DNA of 64,000 nucleotides from Henckelia pumila (GCF_033568475.1 NC_133120.1:93204151-93268150); one strand, 5' to 3'. Counted from the first letter of the stretch, positions 21,886 to 34,679 are shown. Translations and numbers: made by a program. Notes: generated by a model from the sequence alone, not told the origin.

Positions 21886-24800
21886 TCACATATTCTGTAG
21901 ATTGCGCATCCCAATGTTGTATATATGCTTTTTGAATATCTTCGTGGGAAGTGCCTTTGTGAAGAGATCTGATGAGTTTTCACTTGATTGAATATAACAG
22001 ATATCAATATCTTTATTCTTCTCAAGCTTTTGAGTGTAGGCAAAGAACTTTGGGGGTATATGTTTTGTTCTGTCACTTTTGATGTATCCTTCTTTCATTT
22101 GAGCAATACATGCAGCATTGTCTTCATACAACGTCACAAACTTCTTGTCTACTGATAATCCACAAGAAGTTTGGATATGTTGTGTCATTGATTTTAGCCA
22201 AACACATTCACGGCTTGCTTCATGTAGCGCAATAATCTCAGCGTGATTTGATGAAGTTGTTACGAGTATTTGTTTCTGTGAACGCCAAAAAATTGCGGTG
22301 CCTCCACGAGTAAATACATATCTGGTTTGGGAACGTGCCTTATGTGGATCAGATAAATATCCAGCATCGGCATAACCAATGATACTTTGATTGGTGTCTT
22401 TTGAGTACAAAAGTCCCAAATCTGTCGTTCCTCGTAGATAACAAAATATATGTTTAATTCCGTTCCAGTGCCTCTTTGTTGGATATGAACTGAATCTTGC
22501 CAATAAATTTACAGCAAAAGATATATCTGGTCTAGTGCAATTTTCAAGATACATAAGGGCACCAATGACACTTAGATATGGTACTTCTGGACCAAGAATA
22601 ACTTCATCATCTTCACATGGACGGAATGGATCTTTTTCTATGTTTAATGATCTTACAACCATTGGAGTACTTAATGGATTTGATTTATCCATATTAAAAC
22701 GTTTAAGGATCTTTTCTGTATAATTTGTCTGGTGAACAAAAATTCCACATTCTTTTTGTTCTATTTGCAAACCCAGACAGTACTTGGTTTTTCCAAGATC
22801 CTTCATTTCGAATTCTTCCTTCAAGTACATCATAACCTCTTGAATTTCTTTATTCGTTCCAATGATGTTTAAATCATCAACATATACAGCAATAATTACA
22901 CATCCGGATGTTGTTTTCTTGATGAAAACACAAGGGCATATTGGATCATTTACATATCCCTTTTTCATCAAGTGCTCACTTAGCCGATTATACCACATTA
23001 GGCCGGATTGCTTCAACCCATATAATGATCTTTGCAATTTTACAGAATAAAATTCTCTGGGTTTTGAACTTTGTGCCTCAGGCATCTTAAATCCTTCAGG
23101 GATTTTCATATATATATCAATATCAAGTGATCCGTATAAGTAAGTCGTAACAACATCCATCAGACACATTTCCAAATTTTCAGACACTGCCAAACTAATC
23201 AAATATCGAAATGTAATTGCATCCATAACAGGAGAATACGTTTCTTCATAATCAATTCCAGGCCTTTGAAAAAAACCTTGTGCAACAAGTCTAGCTTTAT
23301 ATCTTACTATTTCATTTTTCTCATTTTGCTTTCGAATAAAAACTCATTTGTATCCAACAGGTTTTACACCTTCAGGTGTGAGGACTATAGGTCCAAAAAC
23401 ATTACGTTTATTCAGCGAATCCAATTCAACCTGGATGACATCTTTCCATTTTGACCAATCATGACGAGTTTTACATTCACCAAAGGTTTTTGGTTCATGA
23501 TCCTCGTTTTCATTTATGATGTCACATGCCACATTATAAGAAAATATCTCATCAATATCTTTTATATCTTTTCAGTTCCATATTTTTCCAGTATTAATAT
23601 AATTGATAGAGATTTCACGATTATCGTCAGTTTGTGGTTCTGACAGAACATTTTCATCATCAGGTGTTTCTTCTGGAACATCATTTTTTATTTTATGATT
23701 ATCGTGTTTCTCTATGCCTTTTCTTTTCCGAGGATTTTTATCCTTGGAACCGACTGGTCTTCCACGCTTCAAGCGTTTTATGACATCATGAGTGTCTTCA
23801 ATTTGTTTCTTTGGAATTTCAATTCGATCAGGGGCATTTACAGCATGTAAATATGATTTTGTTACCCCTTTTGTGTCTGCAAATGCATCTGGCATTTGAT
23901 TTGCAATTCTTTGCAAGTGCACAATTTGTTGTACATCTTTCTCACATTGTTTGGTCCTTGGATCCAAATGTAACAATGATGGTACATTCCATGTGATTTC
24001 TTTTTTGATGTGTTTCTTTTCTCCTCCTAACATTGGAAAGATTTCTTCATTAAAATGACAATCAATAAAACGTGCTGTAAACACATCGCCTGTCTGAGGC
24101 TCAAGATATCGAATGATTGATGGGCTATCATATTCGATATAAATACCGATTTTTCTTTGAGGACCCATTTTTTATCGTTGAGGTGGTGCAATAGGCACAT
24201 ACACCATACATCCAAAAATTATCAGATGAGAAATATTTGGTTCTTTACCAAATGCAAGCTGCAATGGGGAGAATTTATGATATGCACTTGGTCTGATGTG
24301 AATTAATGTCGCAGCATGTAAAATTGCATGTCCCCATATAGAAATAAGGAGTTTTGTTCTCATAATTATTGGTCTAGCAGACAGTTGTAGACGTTTAATC
24401 AATGATTCAGCTAATCCATTCTGTGTATGAACATGAGCAACATAATGTTCAACAGTAATTCCCATTGACATACAATAGTCATTGAAAGTTTGGGAAGTAA
24501 ATTCTCCAGCATTATCAAGTCTTATTTTCTTGATTGTATAATCGGGAAATTGATTTCGCAATTTTATTATTTGAGCCATTAGTTTTGCAAATGCCACATT
24601 TCGAGTTGACAATAAGCATACATGTGACCATCTGCTGGAGGCATCGATCAATACCATAAAATATCGAAATGGTCCACATGGTGGATGAATTGGCCCACAA
24701 ATATCACCCTGAATACGTTCAAGAAATATGGGTGATTCTGTTTGGATTTTAGCTGGCGATGGTCTTATAATAAGTTTTCCAAGAGAACATGATTTACATT

Positions 24801-25431
24801 GAAACTTATTATTCTGAAAGATCTTCTGGTCTTTCAATGGATGACCATGCGTATTTTCAATAATTCTTCGCATCATTATTGAACCAGGATGTCCCAATCG
24901 ATCATGCCAATTGATTAATATTGAAGAACTATTAACCACCATATTTGATTCGATTGGCCTTATATGTGTATAATGTAATCCAGTAGGGAGCATTGATAAT
25001 TTTTCAACCACATATTTCTTTCCTGATTTATATGTGGTAAGACACATATATTTCTGATTTCCATCAGTTATCGTCTCAGTATCATATCCATGAGAATATA
25101 TGTCATTAAAACTCAACAAATTTTTTTTCGATTGTGGTGAATATAAAACATCATTTATAAGAAATTTTGTACCATTTGGTAACAAAAATTGTGCTTTACC
25201 ACAACCTTCAATCAAGTCTACAGGACCCGATATTGTATTCACCATTGTTTTTGTTGGTTTTATTTCCAAGAAATATCTTTCATCTCGCAGAATAGTGTGC
25301 GTTGTACCACTATCCAGTATGAAAATTTTCATGATATTATTTCCATGTTTGCTCATAGCATTTTCCATATCAAACTTCACAAAAATGCAATAAAGAAAAA
25401 TTAAGTTCAATACAAATGCAAAATATAACAT
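21886..25431 (-). pseudogene. Copia pol: protease, integrase, reverse transcriptase, RNase H
   Basis: One frame runs from 25431 to 21886. The order is aspartic protease (DSGTTH), GAG-pre-integrase (WHDRLGHPG with C-x2-C), integrase core (GDICGP, DNAGEFTSQTFNDYC), reverse transcriptase (YVDDLNIIG) and RNase H (ending TKALPTKIF). Stops interrupt it at 24174-24172 (TAA), 23574-23572 (TGA) and 23346-23344 (TGA, where a Trp is expected in GYKW). The RNase H motif expected as SQTGYVF reads SQTRYVF. The longest intact piece, 23226-21886, holds the RT core and RNase H. No complete polyprotein can be made. Confidence 0.9.
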
Positions 25432-25582
25432 GCTTTATAATACAAGAATGCATAAAAAATACAAATTTGTTACAATCTAGTTCCACCAATCTTTAATCAA
25501 TGTCTTCGAAATCATTCAAAAAATCTGCAGCATTGAAACTAGTTGAACCAATTAAATGGTCACTATTTTCAACAAAATTGGT

Positions 25583-26527
25583 CTATTTTCCTTTCCCCTT
25601 TGTCGATTCTTTATAGAGCTTACATAGGTGCTCAGGGGTTCGATAAATATGTGACCAATGTTTTGGAGTGCCACATCTATAACAAACACTCTCAGTTCTT
25701 TTTGAGTGATTTTTATTTTCACTCGTATTTTCATGCTGCCTTTTTGGTGGGTGGTTCGTGACGTTATTTTGAGATGAGTTATTGAAGTAACTATCTCGAT
25801 TATTTTTATATCCACGGCCGCGACCACGACCGCGATCATTTTTACGTCCACGCCCACGTCCTCGACCTCGTCCACGACCAAAATCTAGTTTATGCCTTTG
25901 ATTTTGATTTTTATTTTTCATTACGACATTTGCTTCAGGAAATGCCGTTGATCCAGTGGGTCGGGATTGATGATTTCTTATTAACAATTCGTTGTTTTTT
26001 TCCGCCACAAGAATACATGCAATAAGTTCAGAATATCTCGTAAAACCACGCACTCTATACTATTGCTGTAGAGTTATATTTGATGCGTGAAAAGTGGAAA
26101 ATGTTTTCTCAAGCATTTCCATCTCTGTGACTTCAAGTCCACAGAATTTTAATTGCGAGACTATTCGATACATCGCAGAATTATAATCACTGACTTTTTT
26201 AAAGTCTTGGAATCTCAACGTATTCCATTCATCATGGGCGGTTGGGAGTATCACTTCCCTTATATGCTCAAATCTTTCTTTCAACCCTTTGCATAAAATC
26301 ATTGTGTCTTTTTCTGTGAGATACTCACATTTCAACCCTTCATCAAGATGTCGGCGTAAGAAAATCATTGTCTTTGCTTTATCTTGTGAGTTTGATATAT
26401 TAATTTCTTTGATGGTATCACTTAGACCCAATGACTCAAGATGCATCTCAACATCAAGAGTCCATGGCATATAATTTTTTCCAGTGATATCGAGTGCAAC
26501 GAATTCAAGCTTTGCCAAGTTTGACAT
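25583..26527 (-). pseudogene. Copia gag with an in-frame stop and an altered zinc knuckle
   Basis: The frame starts at ATG 26527 (MSNLAKLEFVALDITGKNY, the usual start of this gag type). It is broken by TAG at 26062-26060, where related proteins have Gln (LQQQYR), then continues to 25583. An Arg/Gly-rich RNA-binding stretch lies at about 25890-25790. The CCHC knuckle CYRCGTPKHWSHIY ends in Tyr where the last Cys should be. Gag is in a different frame from pol, separated by about 150 bases; whether that is ancestral for the family is not known to me. Confidence 0.9.
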
Positions 26528-26615
26528 GGTGATATTGTTGAATATTTTTGACTTCTTCTTGTATTTTGGAGCGTTGGAAATTATAGATAACCTTCGAGCG
26601 ATCGTGCTGATAACG

Positions 26616-26872
26616 TGTTGTGAAAAAGTAAAAATTTATGGTAAAAAGTAAAAACTCCAAAACTCAAAATATATCAAACTCTACACTTTATAATATTTTT
26701 CTCTCAACTCAATTGTATTTTTCATCACAAATGTAGACCTATTTATAGATCCACATTTGAGATTAGTCCAAAAATAAATACATCATCATCTACATCGTCA
26801 CACACTAATTTTCCACATTTTACAACTCAACATTCAATATTCAACATAATAATAATAATATATTTTTCAACA
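26616..26872 (-). repeat. 5' LTR of the copia element, with candidate PBS
   Basis: This 257-bp LTR starts TGTTGTGAAAAAGT and ends TTTTTCAACA on the plus strand. Just inside it, the minus strand reads CGTTATCAGCACG (26615-26603). It contains the ATCAG core shared with the primer site for initiator tRNA-Met, but the rest does not match well, so the primer is uncertain. Confidence 0.85.
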
Positions 26873-26877
26873 AAGCT

Positions 26878-29026
26878 TTTATTTTTTTTATTTTTTATTT
26901 TTGGAAAGGCTTTTTAAATGGTCGTGAAACTGTTAACCAAAAAAGCAAGCTTTTTTAAACGTCAAAGCTTCATTTGGCACCATTTAAAAAAAAAAAAACA
27001 CTTTGTAACTTTAAAGTTTAAATTATAGCTCAATGTTCAAAGTTATAAATTTTTCACGAATTGCAAGTACTATTGTGCCAGTGAATATAATATATATCAT
27101 TAACGTTTAATATAATCGACACTATATATGGTGTATGAGGTAAATTGTTTATGCTTCGATTAATTAATTATCTCACCGAATATTTTTCCGAAATTAACTC
27201 ATAAAAATTTTCAAATTACTTTAATAAGTTGTTAGATTGATAATGTTGATTTATGATATGTGCCATTATTTTATTTTATTTTATTTTATTGATGAATTTT
27301 CTCAGTAATATTTATGTAATTAATTATATATATGTGTGTGTGCTGAAACTGGAAAAACAAATTTACAACTTCGATTAAATAAAAAGACATCAAAATTGGG
27401 CGAAAAGACATTTAAAGTGGGAAAGTGACGCCAAAAAAAGGTGGGCAAAGCGTGGTGTGGGGAAAGTGATCAATTATTGAACTCTTAGAATGAACAAATC
27501 AAAACTCTCCTCTTAAAAATTTATGTTTTTTTTATATGAATTGTGCACAAAATAAATTCCTAATATTATATATTAAATACTCCGTTTAGTTTTATAATTT
27601 TGAAATTAATTTTATATGAATTTTATTCATGACAAAATCTTATAAAGTGCACGCATCTTTAAATTTTATATGTGTGATTAATATTTTTTTTCTCATGTTT
27701 ACTGTACGTAAGTCTGTACCACCGCTCCCTTGACTTGTTAATTTTTCCCTTTTTCAAATATTTGGAACCATTTTTTTTTTGTTTTTTTTTTTGTTTTGGT
27801 GAAACTCGATATTTTTATTCAGTCAAACGTTTAAATTATTCGCAAAATATCAATTAATAATGTCTCTGGCTTGATATGCATAGAACTTGATGGGTTATAC
27901 CTAAAATTTTTTGGCTACATTAGAACTAAATTTAAATAAATAAAAAAAACAGCTCTCACTTGATTTTATTGATTTCAAAACAACATAATATAGATCGATT
28001 TTTAATTAGCTTATATGAATCATGGAGTTGCTAGAGGTAATTAATCAGAGCGAACCTTTTTATTTGATATGGCAAATAATAATAATCTATTACTATATAA
28101 TAATTCTATGAAGTCGTGAATAATTAATTTTGGATTTTTCTAAAACATCCTCAATCAGTCAATCTTATTAAAATAACTACATGATTTTTCCATATGATAA
28201 TAACATTTTTTCTTTATATATATTTTATTTTTCCCTCCTTTCATTTCAATTTTAAAAATAAATAACTTATTTAATTTTTTTAAAAAAAATTCTTCGTCTT
28301 TTTTTTACAGATCGTTTGTGTCATGATCCACTTGTTAATATAAAGTTTGAGCCCTTTATTACATTATTAGTTCCTCGTCACATTTCTTTCAGATACCTTT
28401 CATCTGTGTTGTGGATTAAGCACCAATCAATGTTTGGCGATCTCTAAATTTAAATTTTATAATTGGTTAGTTTCTGCTTTATTAAAAGTGAAAAAAGCTG
28501 TATGAACATCGGCAGTACTCCGGTCATCTAGAACTCAAATCTCAAGTCTGGGACGATATCAATGTTCGAGATCTAATAATTACAATCTTCTAATTTTCTC
28601 TAACTAAAAAACGGACAAACAAAATATATTTACTAATATAATTATAATTTTTTTAATCCAATAATAAAATATTATTTACTAAACACTTGTTGATATATAA
28701 AAATTATGACATATTCCTAAGCCCTATGCTCACGAGCGATACATGCAAGTTTATGAAAAGGATTTACAAACCCATGCATGCATGCATATTCGAAAATAGA
28801 CAACTTTTCCTATTGGTTCGCCTAAATCTGTGACCACTATATTCAATTAAAAATCGAAAATTTTGAATTTACATGCACCCTAAAAAAATTATATGACAAG
28901 ATATTATTTTTCATGTTATTTTCTTATTATTAATAAATCATTACGAAGACCGATCTACTACATGACTTGACGTTTAGTATGAAGAACTGTATATTAACGA
29001 ATGAATTCACCAATTTGATAATTTAT
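26878..29026. other. Intergenic between the copia element and the MITE
   Basis: About 2.1 kb of AT-rich sequence without a recognisable gene. Short TTTTATTTTATTTTA-type runs occur near 27265-27290. I see no transposon ends. Confidence 0.45.
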
Positions 29027-29035
29027 GTAAATTAC

Positions 29036-29197
29036 AGTTTAGTCTATGTTAGCATATGGACACTCCTCATGTGCTGCATTTAAGGGCTCATTTTTTTTGC
29101 ATTTGAGATGTTCACATGAACATCTCAAATGCAAAAAAAATGTGGTCGTTGGATCCCCATTCGGGCACTGTCCGAATGAGATAGCATAGACTAAACC
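29036..29197. mobile_element. 162-bp Mutator-type MITE with 9-bp TSD and central perfect hairpin
   Basis: The nine bases GTAAATTAC stand on both sides (29027-29035 and 29198-29206), the target length of the Mutator superfamily. The element starts AGTTTAGTCTATGTTAG and its other end, read inward, is GGTTTAGTCTATGCTAT. Inside, at about 29090-29143, two perfectly complementary 26-base arms (CATTTTTTTTGCATTTGAGA plus TGTTCA, and its complement) are separated by only two bases. There is no coding capacity. Confidence 0.8.
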
Positions 29198-29206
29198 GTA
29201 AATTAC

Positions 29207-29715
29207 ATGTAGTAACAATTGTTATATATTTGAATTAATACGATAATTTTAAATCTAATTTTCAAATCATTCTTTAATTAATCAAGGATTTCCATGAAAG
29301 TGCAACGTTAAGTAAAATAATCCAAATGTTATGCTATAATTGATCATTTACTAATTAAAACGTTAAAAGAACAATTATTTACTTGCAACAATAGACACTT
29401 CTCAATAATCTCACAAATTTACAATTTAAAAGATAAAATATATGATATCAACTCAAATAATATATAATAGTAAGATTGAAATCTTTAGTCTTAACAGTTG
29501 TCAAAAGTTAACCTTAAAAAAATTTGTCTAACAGCTAGAGACAATGGAAATGATATACTTTTTTACCAAAAATATTGATTGCACCTTGGTAAAACAAAAC
29601 AAATCTTATATATGATTCATTATGCCATTAATATCAATAATGAAATTTGAATATATGAGTTGTTTGTTAAAATTTAATTCCGTTCTTCTTTGAAAAAAAA
29701 CAGGTGGGTCTTAGA
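29207..29715. other. Intergenic between the MITE and the gypsy element
   Basis: AT-rich, with no gene or repeat seen. Confidence 0.4.
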
Positions 29716-29720
29716 CTTTG

Positions 29721-31801
29721 TGTGGGGACCTCGGGTGCTAATCAAATCTTATAGGGCGAAATAACTAAAAATAGCTAAGCTGCACTATCGGACATTTGGC
29801 GACGCATAACCTTACATTTGGCGACGCAAAAACGCGTCGCAAAAAGATCGACAATTTTTTTTTTTTTTAAGGAACTAGGCGCGGGCGCGCCTAAGGCTCG
29901 AGCCAAGGCACCCAAGTGCCTTGGTTAGGCGCGGCCGCGCCTCCTAGCTGGGCGGGCGCGCCTAGGACTCGGGTTCCACACCAAAATAGCTGGAAAATGA
30001 AGGTTTTGCCCCTGTTTTGAATCTCAAACATCCTCTAACATTACAAACATGAATCATGCTTCAAAATATAAGCATAAGCATGCATAACCATGAGTTAATC
30101 AAGTAACAAAACATGGACTTGATATACAACTCACTAGACGTTACATCCTCTTGTTCTTGACCAACATACATGTCTATATGTTCCAAGTACTAAACAAACT
30201 CAAGTTCAAGATACAAGTTTGACATAATCTCTACTTCTTATACCCGAAATCACCACTTGCTAATCTCTCTCTCGAGCTATTCTTATCGTTTCTGACCAGC
30301 TCCTGCCCCACCTATTGCCATGCACACATACAAAACAAAGCAATAGCCGGATACCTCCGGTAAGAATAAAATCCCAGTATAAAAAACATAAAGCGCGAGA
30401 TAATAAACGTGAATGCAATGCATATGGCAAAAGAGGCTATCAAGCTGATATCAATCGAATATAAGTTCTTGGGATCCCGAGAAAATAAAATCTTCAACAA
30501 ACACCAACTCACCCAATCGAGGTGATGTCAAATACTTTATTTCCTCTGACTTTGGTGCAACTATAGTGAGTCTTCTGGCTCTGGAAGTAAGTCTACAATC
30601 CGTGCCACTCAACTACAACCCTCCAAACGTCATATGCACTCTAGGCCTTCCAACCCTCTGTGCTTTTCAGGCTGGAGTTCAAGATGAATGCAACATGTTT
30701 TGTATGCATTAAATGCTATAAAACACTTTGAACACTTAATCAAATAAGCAAGAAAAGCAATCAAAACATCTAATCACATAAAAACACATAAACAACTAAG
30801 TATGTGATTAACAAGGGAATACTCGAAACAATAGCTATTTCGAGCGTTCTATCCCCTCTGGATTAGCTGTCATTTATACCTTTCTATAGCACGTCTGAAA
30901 GTACTTCAAATCTGCAATTACATGACATGATGAACATATATCAAAATCTGCTCGAAGTCGTTGCAATTTAATCACTCAAACTACTTCAAACCTCAAGCGT
31001 TTTCTATTCCGATTCGAACGTTGAATTCCCGAGTTTCGAACACTTCACACCAAATCTGAAAATGAAGTTTCACAAGCTCAAAGATCATCTTATCATTCAA
31101 TCTCCAGCATAGCCAACTCAACAAAATCGAAAGTGTATCAATTCGGAAATCGACGGCAAAACGGCTAAAAATCGGCAATCCAAAAAATATCACAAGCAAT
31201 CCAACAAGCAAGATAACTCATAATATCATCTCAATACCGAAAAATCATCATAATCAGATAGGATAGGGTTCGAATTTTTCTTGCTAAAATCGTATAAAAT
31301 CCGAACGACAGTTTTTTTTCGAACCGTCAGCGAATACGTAACCAGCACTAGCTGAAGCACATATATAATCAAAAAGAAGAACAACCCATCTTCAACATAA
31401 AAATAAAGTCTGAGAAAAGTGAATGAAACTTGTACCAAAACGAAGGTTTCGGAGCGGTGATCGCAGATATATATTTATCTGGAATTTCTGACAACCGGAA
31501 CGCACAAAATCGAAGCTTTTTAAGAGACAAAAATGGAGTTTTGGGGTTTCAGCCGTTCTTCCTTTTCTTTTCTGTTCATTCACGTGTAAATTGGCTGAAT
31601 AAGGTATAAGTGTAGATAAATATTAGCTAAATTGCAGTTTAGTCCCTGAAATTTTGGCTATTTGCAATTCAGTCCCCGAAAAAGCGATTTAATTCAATTT
31701 CAATCCTTATTCATTTAAGAATATTAGAATTTAATTCTAAACTCTAAATATTCCCAAATTAAATATTTTTGGATTAAAATTAAATAATCTCGGGCCTTAC
31801 A
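29721..31801 (-). repeat. 3' LTR of the gypsy element, with PPT at 31802-31815
   Basis: On the plus strand it starts TGTGGGGACC and ends GGGCCTTACA. Directly outside its inner end the minus strand reads TAGTGGGGAAGAAA, the polypurine tract. The GC-rich block at 29800-29970 holds repeated GGCGACGC motifs and hairpin-forming sequence. Small open frames in this LTR recur in the other LTR and have no recognisable products. Confidence 0.95.
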
Positions 31802-32066
31802 TTTCTTCCCCACTAAGGTATGAGTTCGTCCTCGAATTCATAAGCAAGTTGTATAGATAATCTGTATACACATAAGAGAATGAAATAACATAAAGCAGAA
31901 TAAGAACTCACATCAATGAAACAACTTTGGAAATCTCTGTCTCATATCTGACTCAGTCTCCCAAGTCGCTTCTTCAGTGCCATGTCGACTCCACTGAACT
32001 TTGACTAGCTGAATTGTCTTATTTCTGAGCTGTTTATCTTTGCGATCAAGAATCTGAATAGGCTGC

Positions 32067-33428
32067 TCAAAATAACTGAGAGTTCTCGTCAAGTTCAGCT
32101 TCATCAAGCTGAAGATTATGGGAAGGATCAGGCTGATACTTCCGTAGCATAGAGACGTGGAATACGTCATGAATACCAGACAAAGATGGAGGAAGAGCGA
32201 GTCGATAAGCAAAATTGCCTATCTTCTCAATAATCTCATACGGACCAATAAAACGCGGAGATAATTTTTCTCTCTTGCCAAATCTGACTGTACCTCTAAA
32301 CGGAGAAATCTTCAAGAAAACTCTGTCTCCCTGATCAAAAGATAGAGGTCTTCGTCTGATATTTGCATACTTTGCTTGTCTGTCTTGAGCTGTTTTCATT
32401 CTTTTCTGTATAAGCTTCACTTTTTCTATCATTTCCCGGATCATATCAGGCCCAACATCAGGAACATCTGAGATATCATCCCAATATAACGGTGATCTGC
32501 ATTTCTTTCCGTACAGTGCTTCAAAAGGAGTCATCTCAATGCTCGTCTGATAGCTATTATTATAAGAGAATTCTACATGTGGTAATGAATCTTGCCAATT
32601 AGTACCAAAGTCTAGTACTACATCTCTCAACATATCCTCAAGTGTTTGGATAGTCCGCTCTGACTGTCCATCTGTTTGAGGATGATACGCTGTACTCAGA
32701 TGCAATTGAGTACCAAGAGCTTGTTGCAAGCTATGCAAAAAATGTGATGTAAATCTAGGGTCTCGATATGAAACGATAGATTTAGGCACACCATGTAATC
32801 TTACCACTTCTCTGACGTAGATTTCTGCCATCTGATCATGTCTGTACGTCATCTTGTACGGAATAAAACATGCTGATTTCGTCAAACGATCAATAATCAC
32901 CCAAATGGCATCACACCCTCTGGATGAACGTGATAGCTGTGTGACAAAATCTATGGAAATATGATCTCATTTTCATTCTGGAATTGATAAACTCTGTAAT
33001 AGACCACCTGGCTTCTTCCGTTCAGCTTTCACCTGTTGGCAATTCAAACATCTGGATACAAATGCAGTCACATCTGACTTCATCTGTTTCCACCAATACT
33101 GCATTTTCAGATCATTATACATTTTTCTGCCACCAGGATGAATACTAAATCGACTGCTGTGAGCCTCTTTCAATATCTGCTGTTTCAAAGCTGAAATATC
33201 TGGAACAACACGTCTATTATTCACATATAACACATCATCAGCACTGACCTGATATTCAGATTGATGTCCAGATCTGACAATAGCAATCGAATTCTGAATA
33301 TTCGGATCCTCTTTCTGTGCTTCTTTGATTCTCATTAACAGTTCTGGCTCAGCTTTTATAGCACAAACACGAATAGGCTGTATATCTGTTTCAAATACTA
33401 ATCCAGAAATACAACAATCTTCCACCAA
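32067..33428 (-). pseudogene. Gypsy integrase and C-terminal tail, interrupted
   Basis: 33428-32973 carries the zinc-binding H-H-C-C part (HSSRFSIHPGGRKM... CLNCQQ). Two TGA codons follow at 32975-32973 and 32969-32967, where relatives have the two Trp of PEWKW. 32900-32067 is the integrase core and C-terminal part: the third acidic residue is kept (QSERTIQTLEDML), but the motif normally SDRDPRF reads SYRDPRF, so the second catalytic Asp is Tyr (codon 32768-32766). A frameshift near 32090 shifts the chromodomain-like tail to another frame, ending at 31913 (VKVQWSRHGTEEATWE). It cannot be an active integrase. Confidence 0.9.
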
Positions 33429-34679
33429 TTAAGATACACCTATCGTAGACAAGAATAAAGAACATACCTTTCTACTTAAGGCGTCTGCAGCTGCATTCGA
33501 TTTTCCTGGATAATATTTGATCTCGCAATCGAAATCTTTCAATAAATCAAGCCATCTACGCTGTCTCATATTCAATTCTGATTGCGAAAACAGATATTTC
33601 AAACTTTTGTGATCAGAAAAGATTTCAAACTTCTCACCATAAAGATAATGTCGCCATATTTTCAATGCAAAGACAATAGCGGCAAGCTCCAAATCATGGA
33701 TAGGATATCGAGTCTTGTGTGGATTTAACTGTCTCGAAGCATAAGCGATAACATGACCTTTTTGCATAAGCACACAACCCAGACCCTTGTGAGAAGCATC
33801 ACAATATACAACAAAATCACCCGTACCTGATGGAATCGTCAAGATAGGTACACTTGTAAGTCTTTTCTTCAACTCCAAGAAACTAGTTTCACATGCTTCA
33901 GTCCAGACATACGGCATATTTTTCTGAGTCAATTGCGTAATAGGCTTTGCAATGCTGGAGAAATCTCTGATAAAGCGTCTATAATACCCTGCCAAGCCCA
34001 TAAAACTCCGTATTTCTGGCACTGATGTAGGTCTAGGCCAATTCAGGACAGCCTCTACCTTGCTTGGATCCACTGAAATCCCATCACCTGAAATAATATG
34101 CCTAAGAAATACAACTTTCTGCAACCAAAATTCACATTTCGATAACTTGGCATATAATTTCTCATTTCGCAAAGTCTGTAAAATGATTCTGAGATGTTCA
34201 GCATGATCATGTACATTCTTGGAATATATCAAGATATCATCGATAAAAATAATGACAAAATCATCCAAATATTTCTGAAATATCCGATTCATCAATCCCA
34301 TAAATACTGCAGGACCATTGGTTAAATCAAAAGGCATGAAGATAAATTCATAATGTCCATACCTTGTTCTGAAAGCAGTTTTAGGGATATCTTCATCTCG
34401 TACCCTCAGTTGATGATATCCGGATCGCAAATCAATCTTAGAGTAGATACTCGAACCCTGTAGCTGATCAAACAAATCATCTATTCTAGGTAGTGAATAT
34501 TTATTCTTGATGGTTACCTTGTTCAATTGACGATAATCAATACATAAGCGCATTGAACCATCTTTCTTTCGTACAAATAGTACCGGAGCACCCCAAGGTG
34601 AAACGCTCGGCCTAATGTACCCCTTGGCCAACAAATCTTCCAGCTGATCTTTCAACTCCTTCAATTCAATAGGTGTCAT
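33429..34679 (-). pseudogene. Gypsy reverse transcriptase and RNase H
   Basis: A 416-codon stretch holds the RT domain ([37 protein letters not shown] with the two catalytic Asp) and RNase H ([27 protein letters not shown]). The conserved MPFGLTNAPAVFMDLMNR appears as [18 protein letters not shown], three changes in a core motif. It is out of frame with the protease part upstream (indel near 34690) and ends at TAA 33431-33429, after which the same frame continues as integrase. Confidence 0.9.

Larger units (their letters stand above)
21433..26872 (-). mobile_element. Complete but defective Ty1-copia LTR retrotransposon
   Basis: The 5.44-kb element is bounded by TG...CA LTRs (21433-21720 and 26616-26872) and a perfect 5-bp target duplication AAGCT (21428-21432 and 26873-26877). 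It reads on the minus strand: 5' LTR at the right, gag, protease, integrase, reverse transcriptase and RNase H, 3' LTR at the left. Integrase preceding reverse transcriptase defines copia. The coding part has at least four in-frame stops. I count about 13 substitutions plus an internal length difference between the LTRs, so it is clearly older than the gypsy element nearby. Confidence 0.95.

Noticed and set aside
30312-31583. Several 60-100 codon frames, repeated at 38534-39835
   Set aside because: They lie in the two gypsy LTRs and so occur twice; they encode no known domain.
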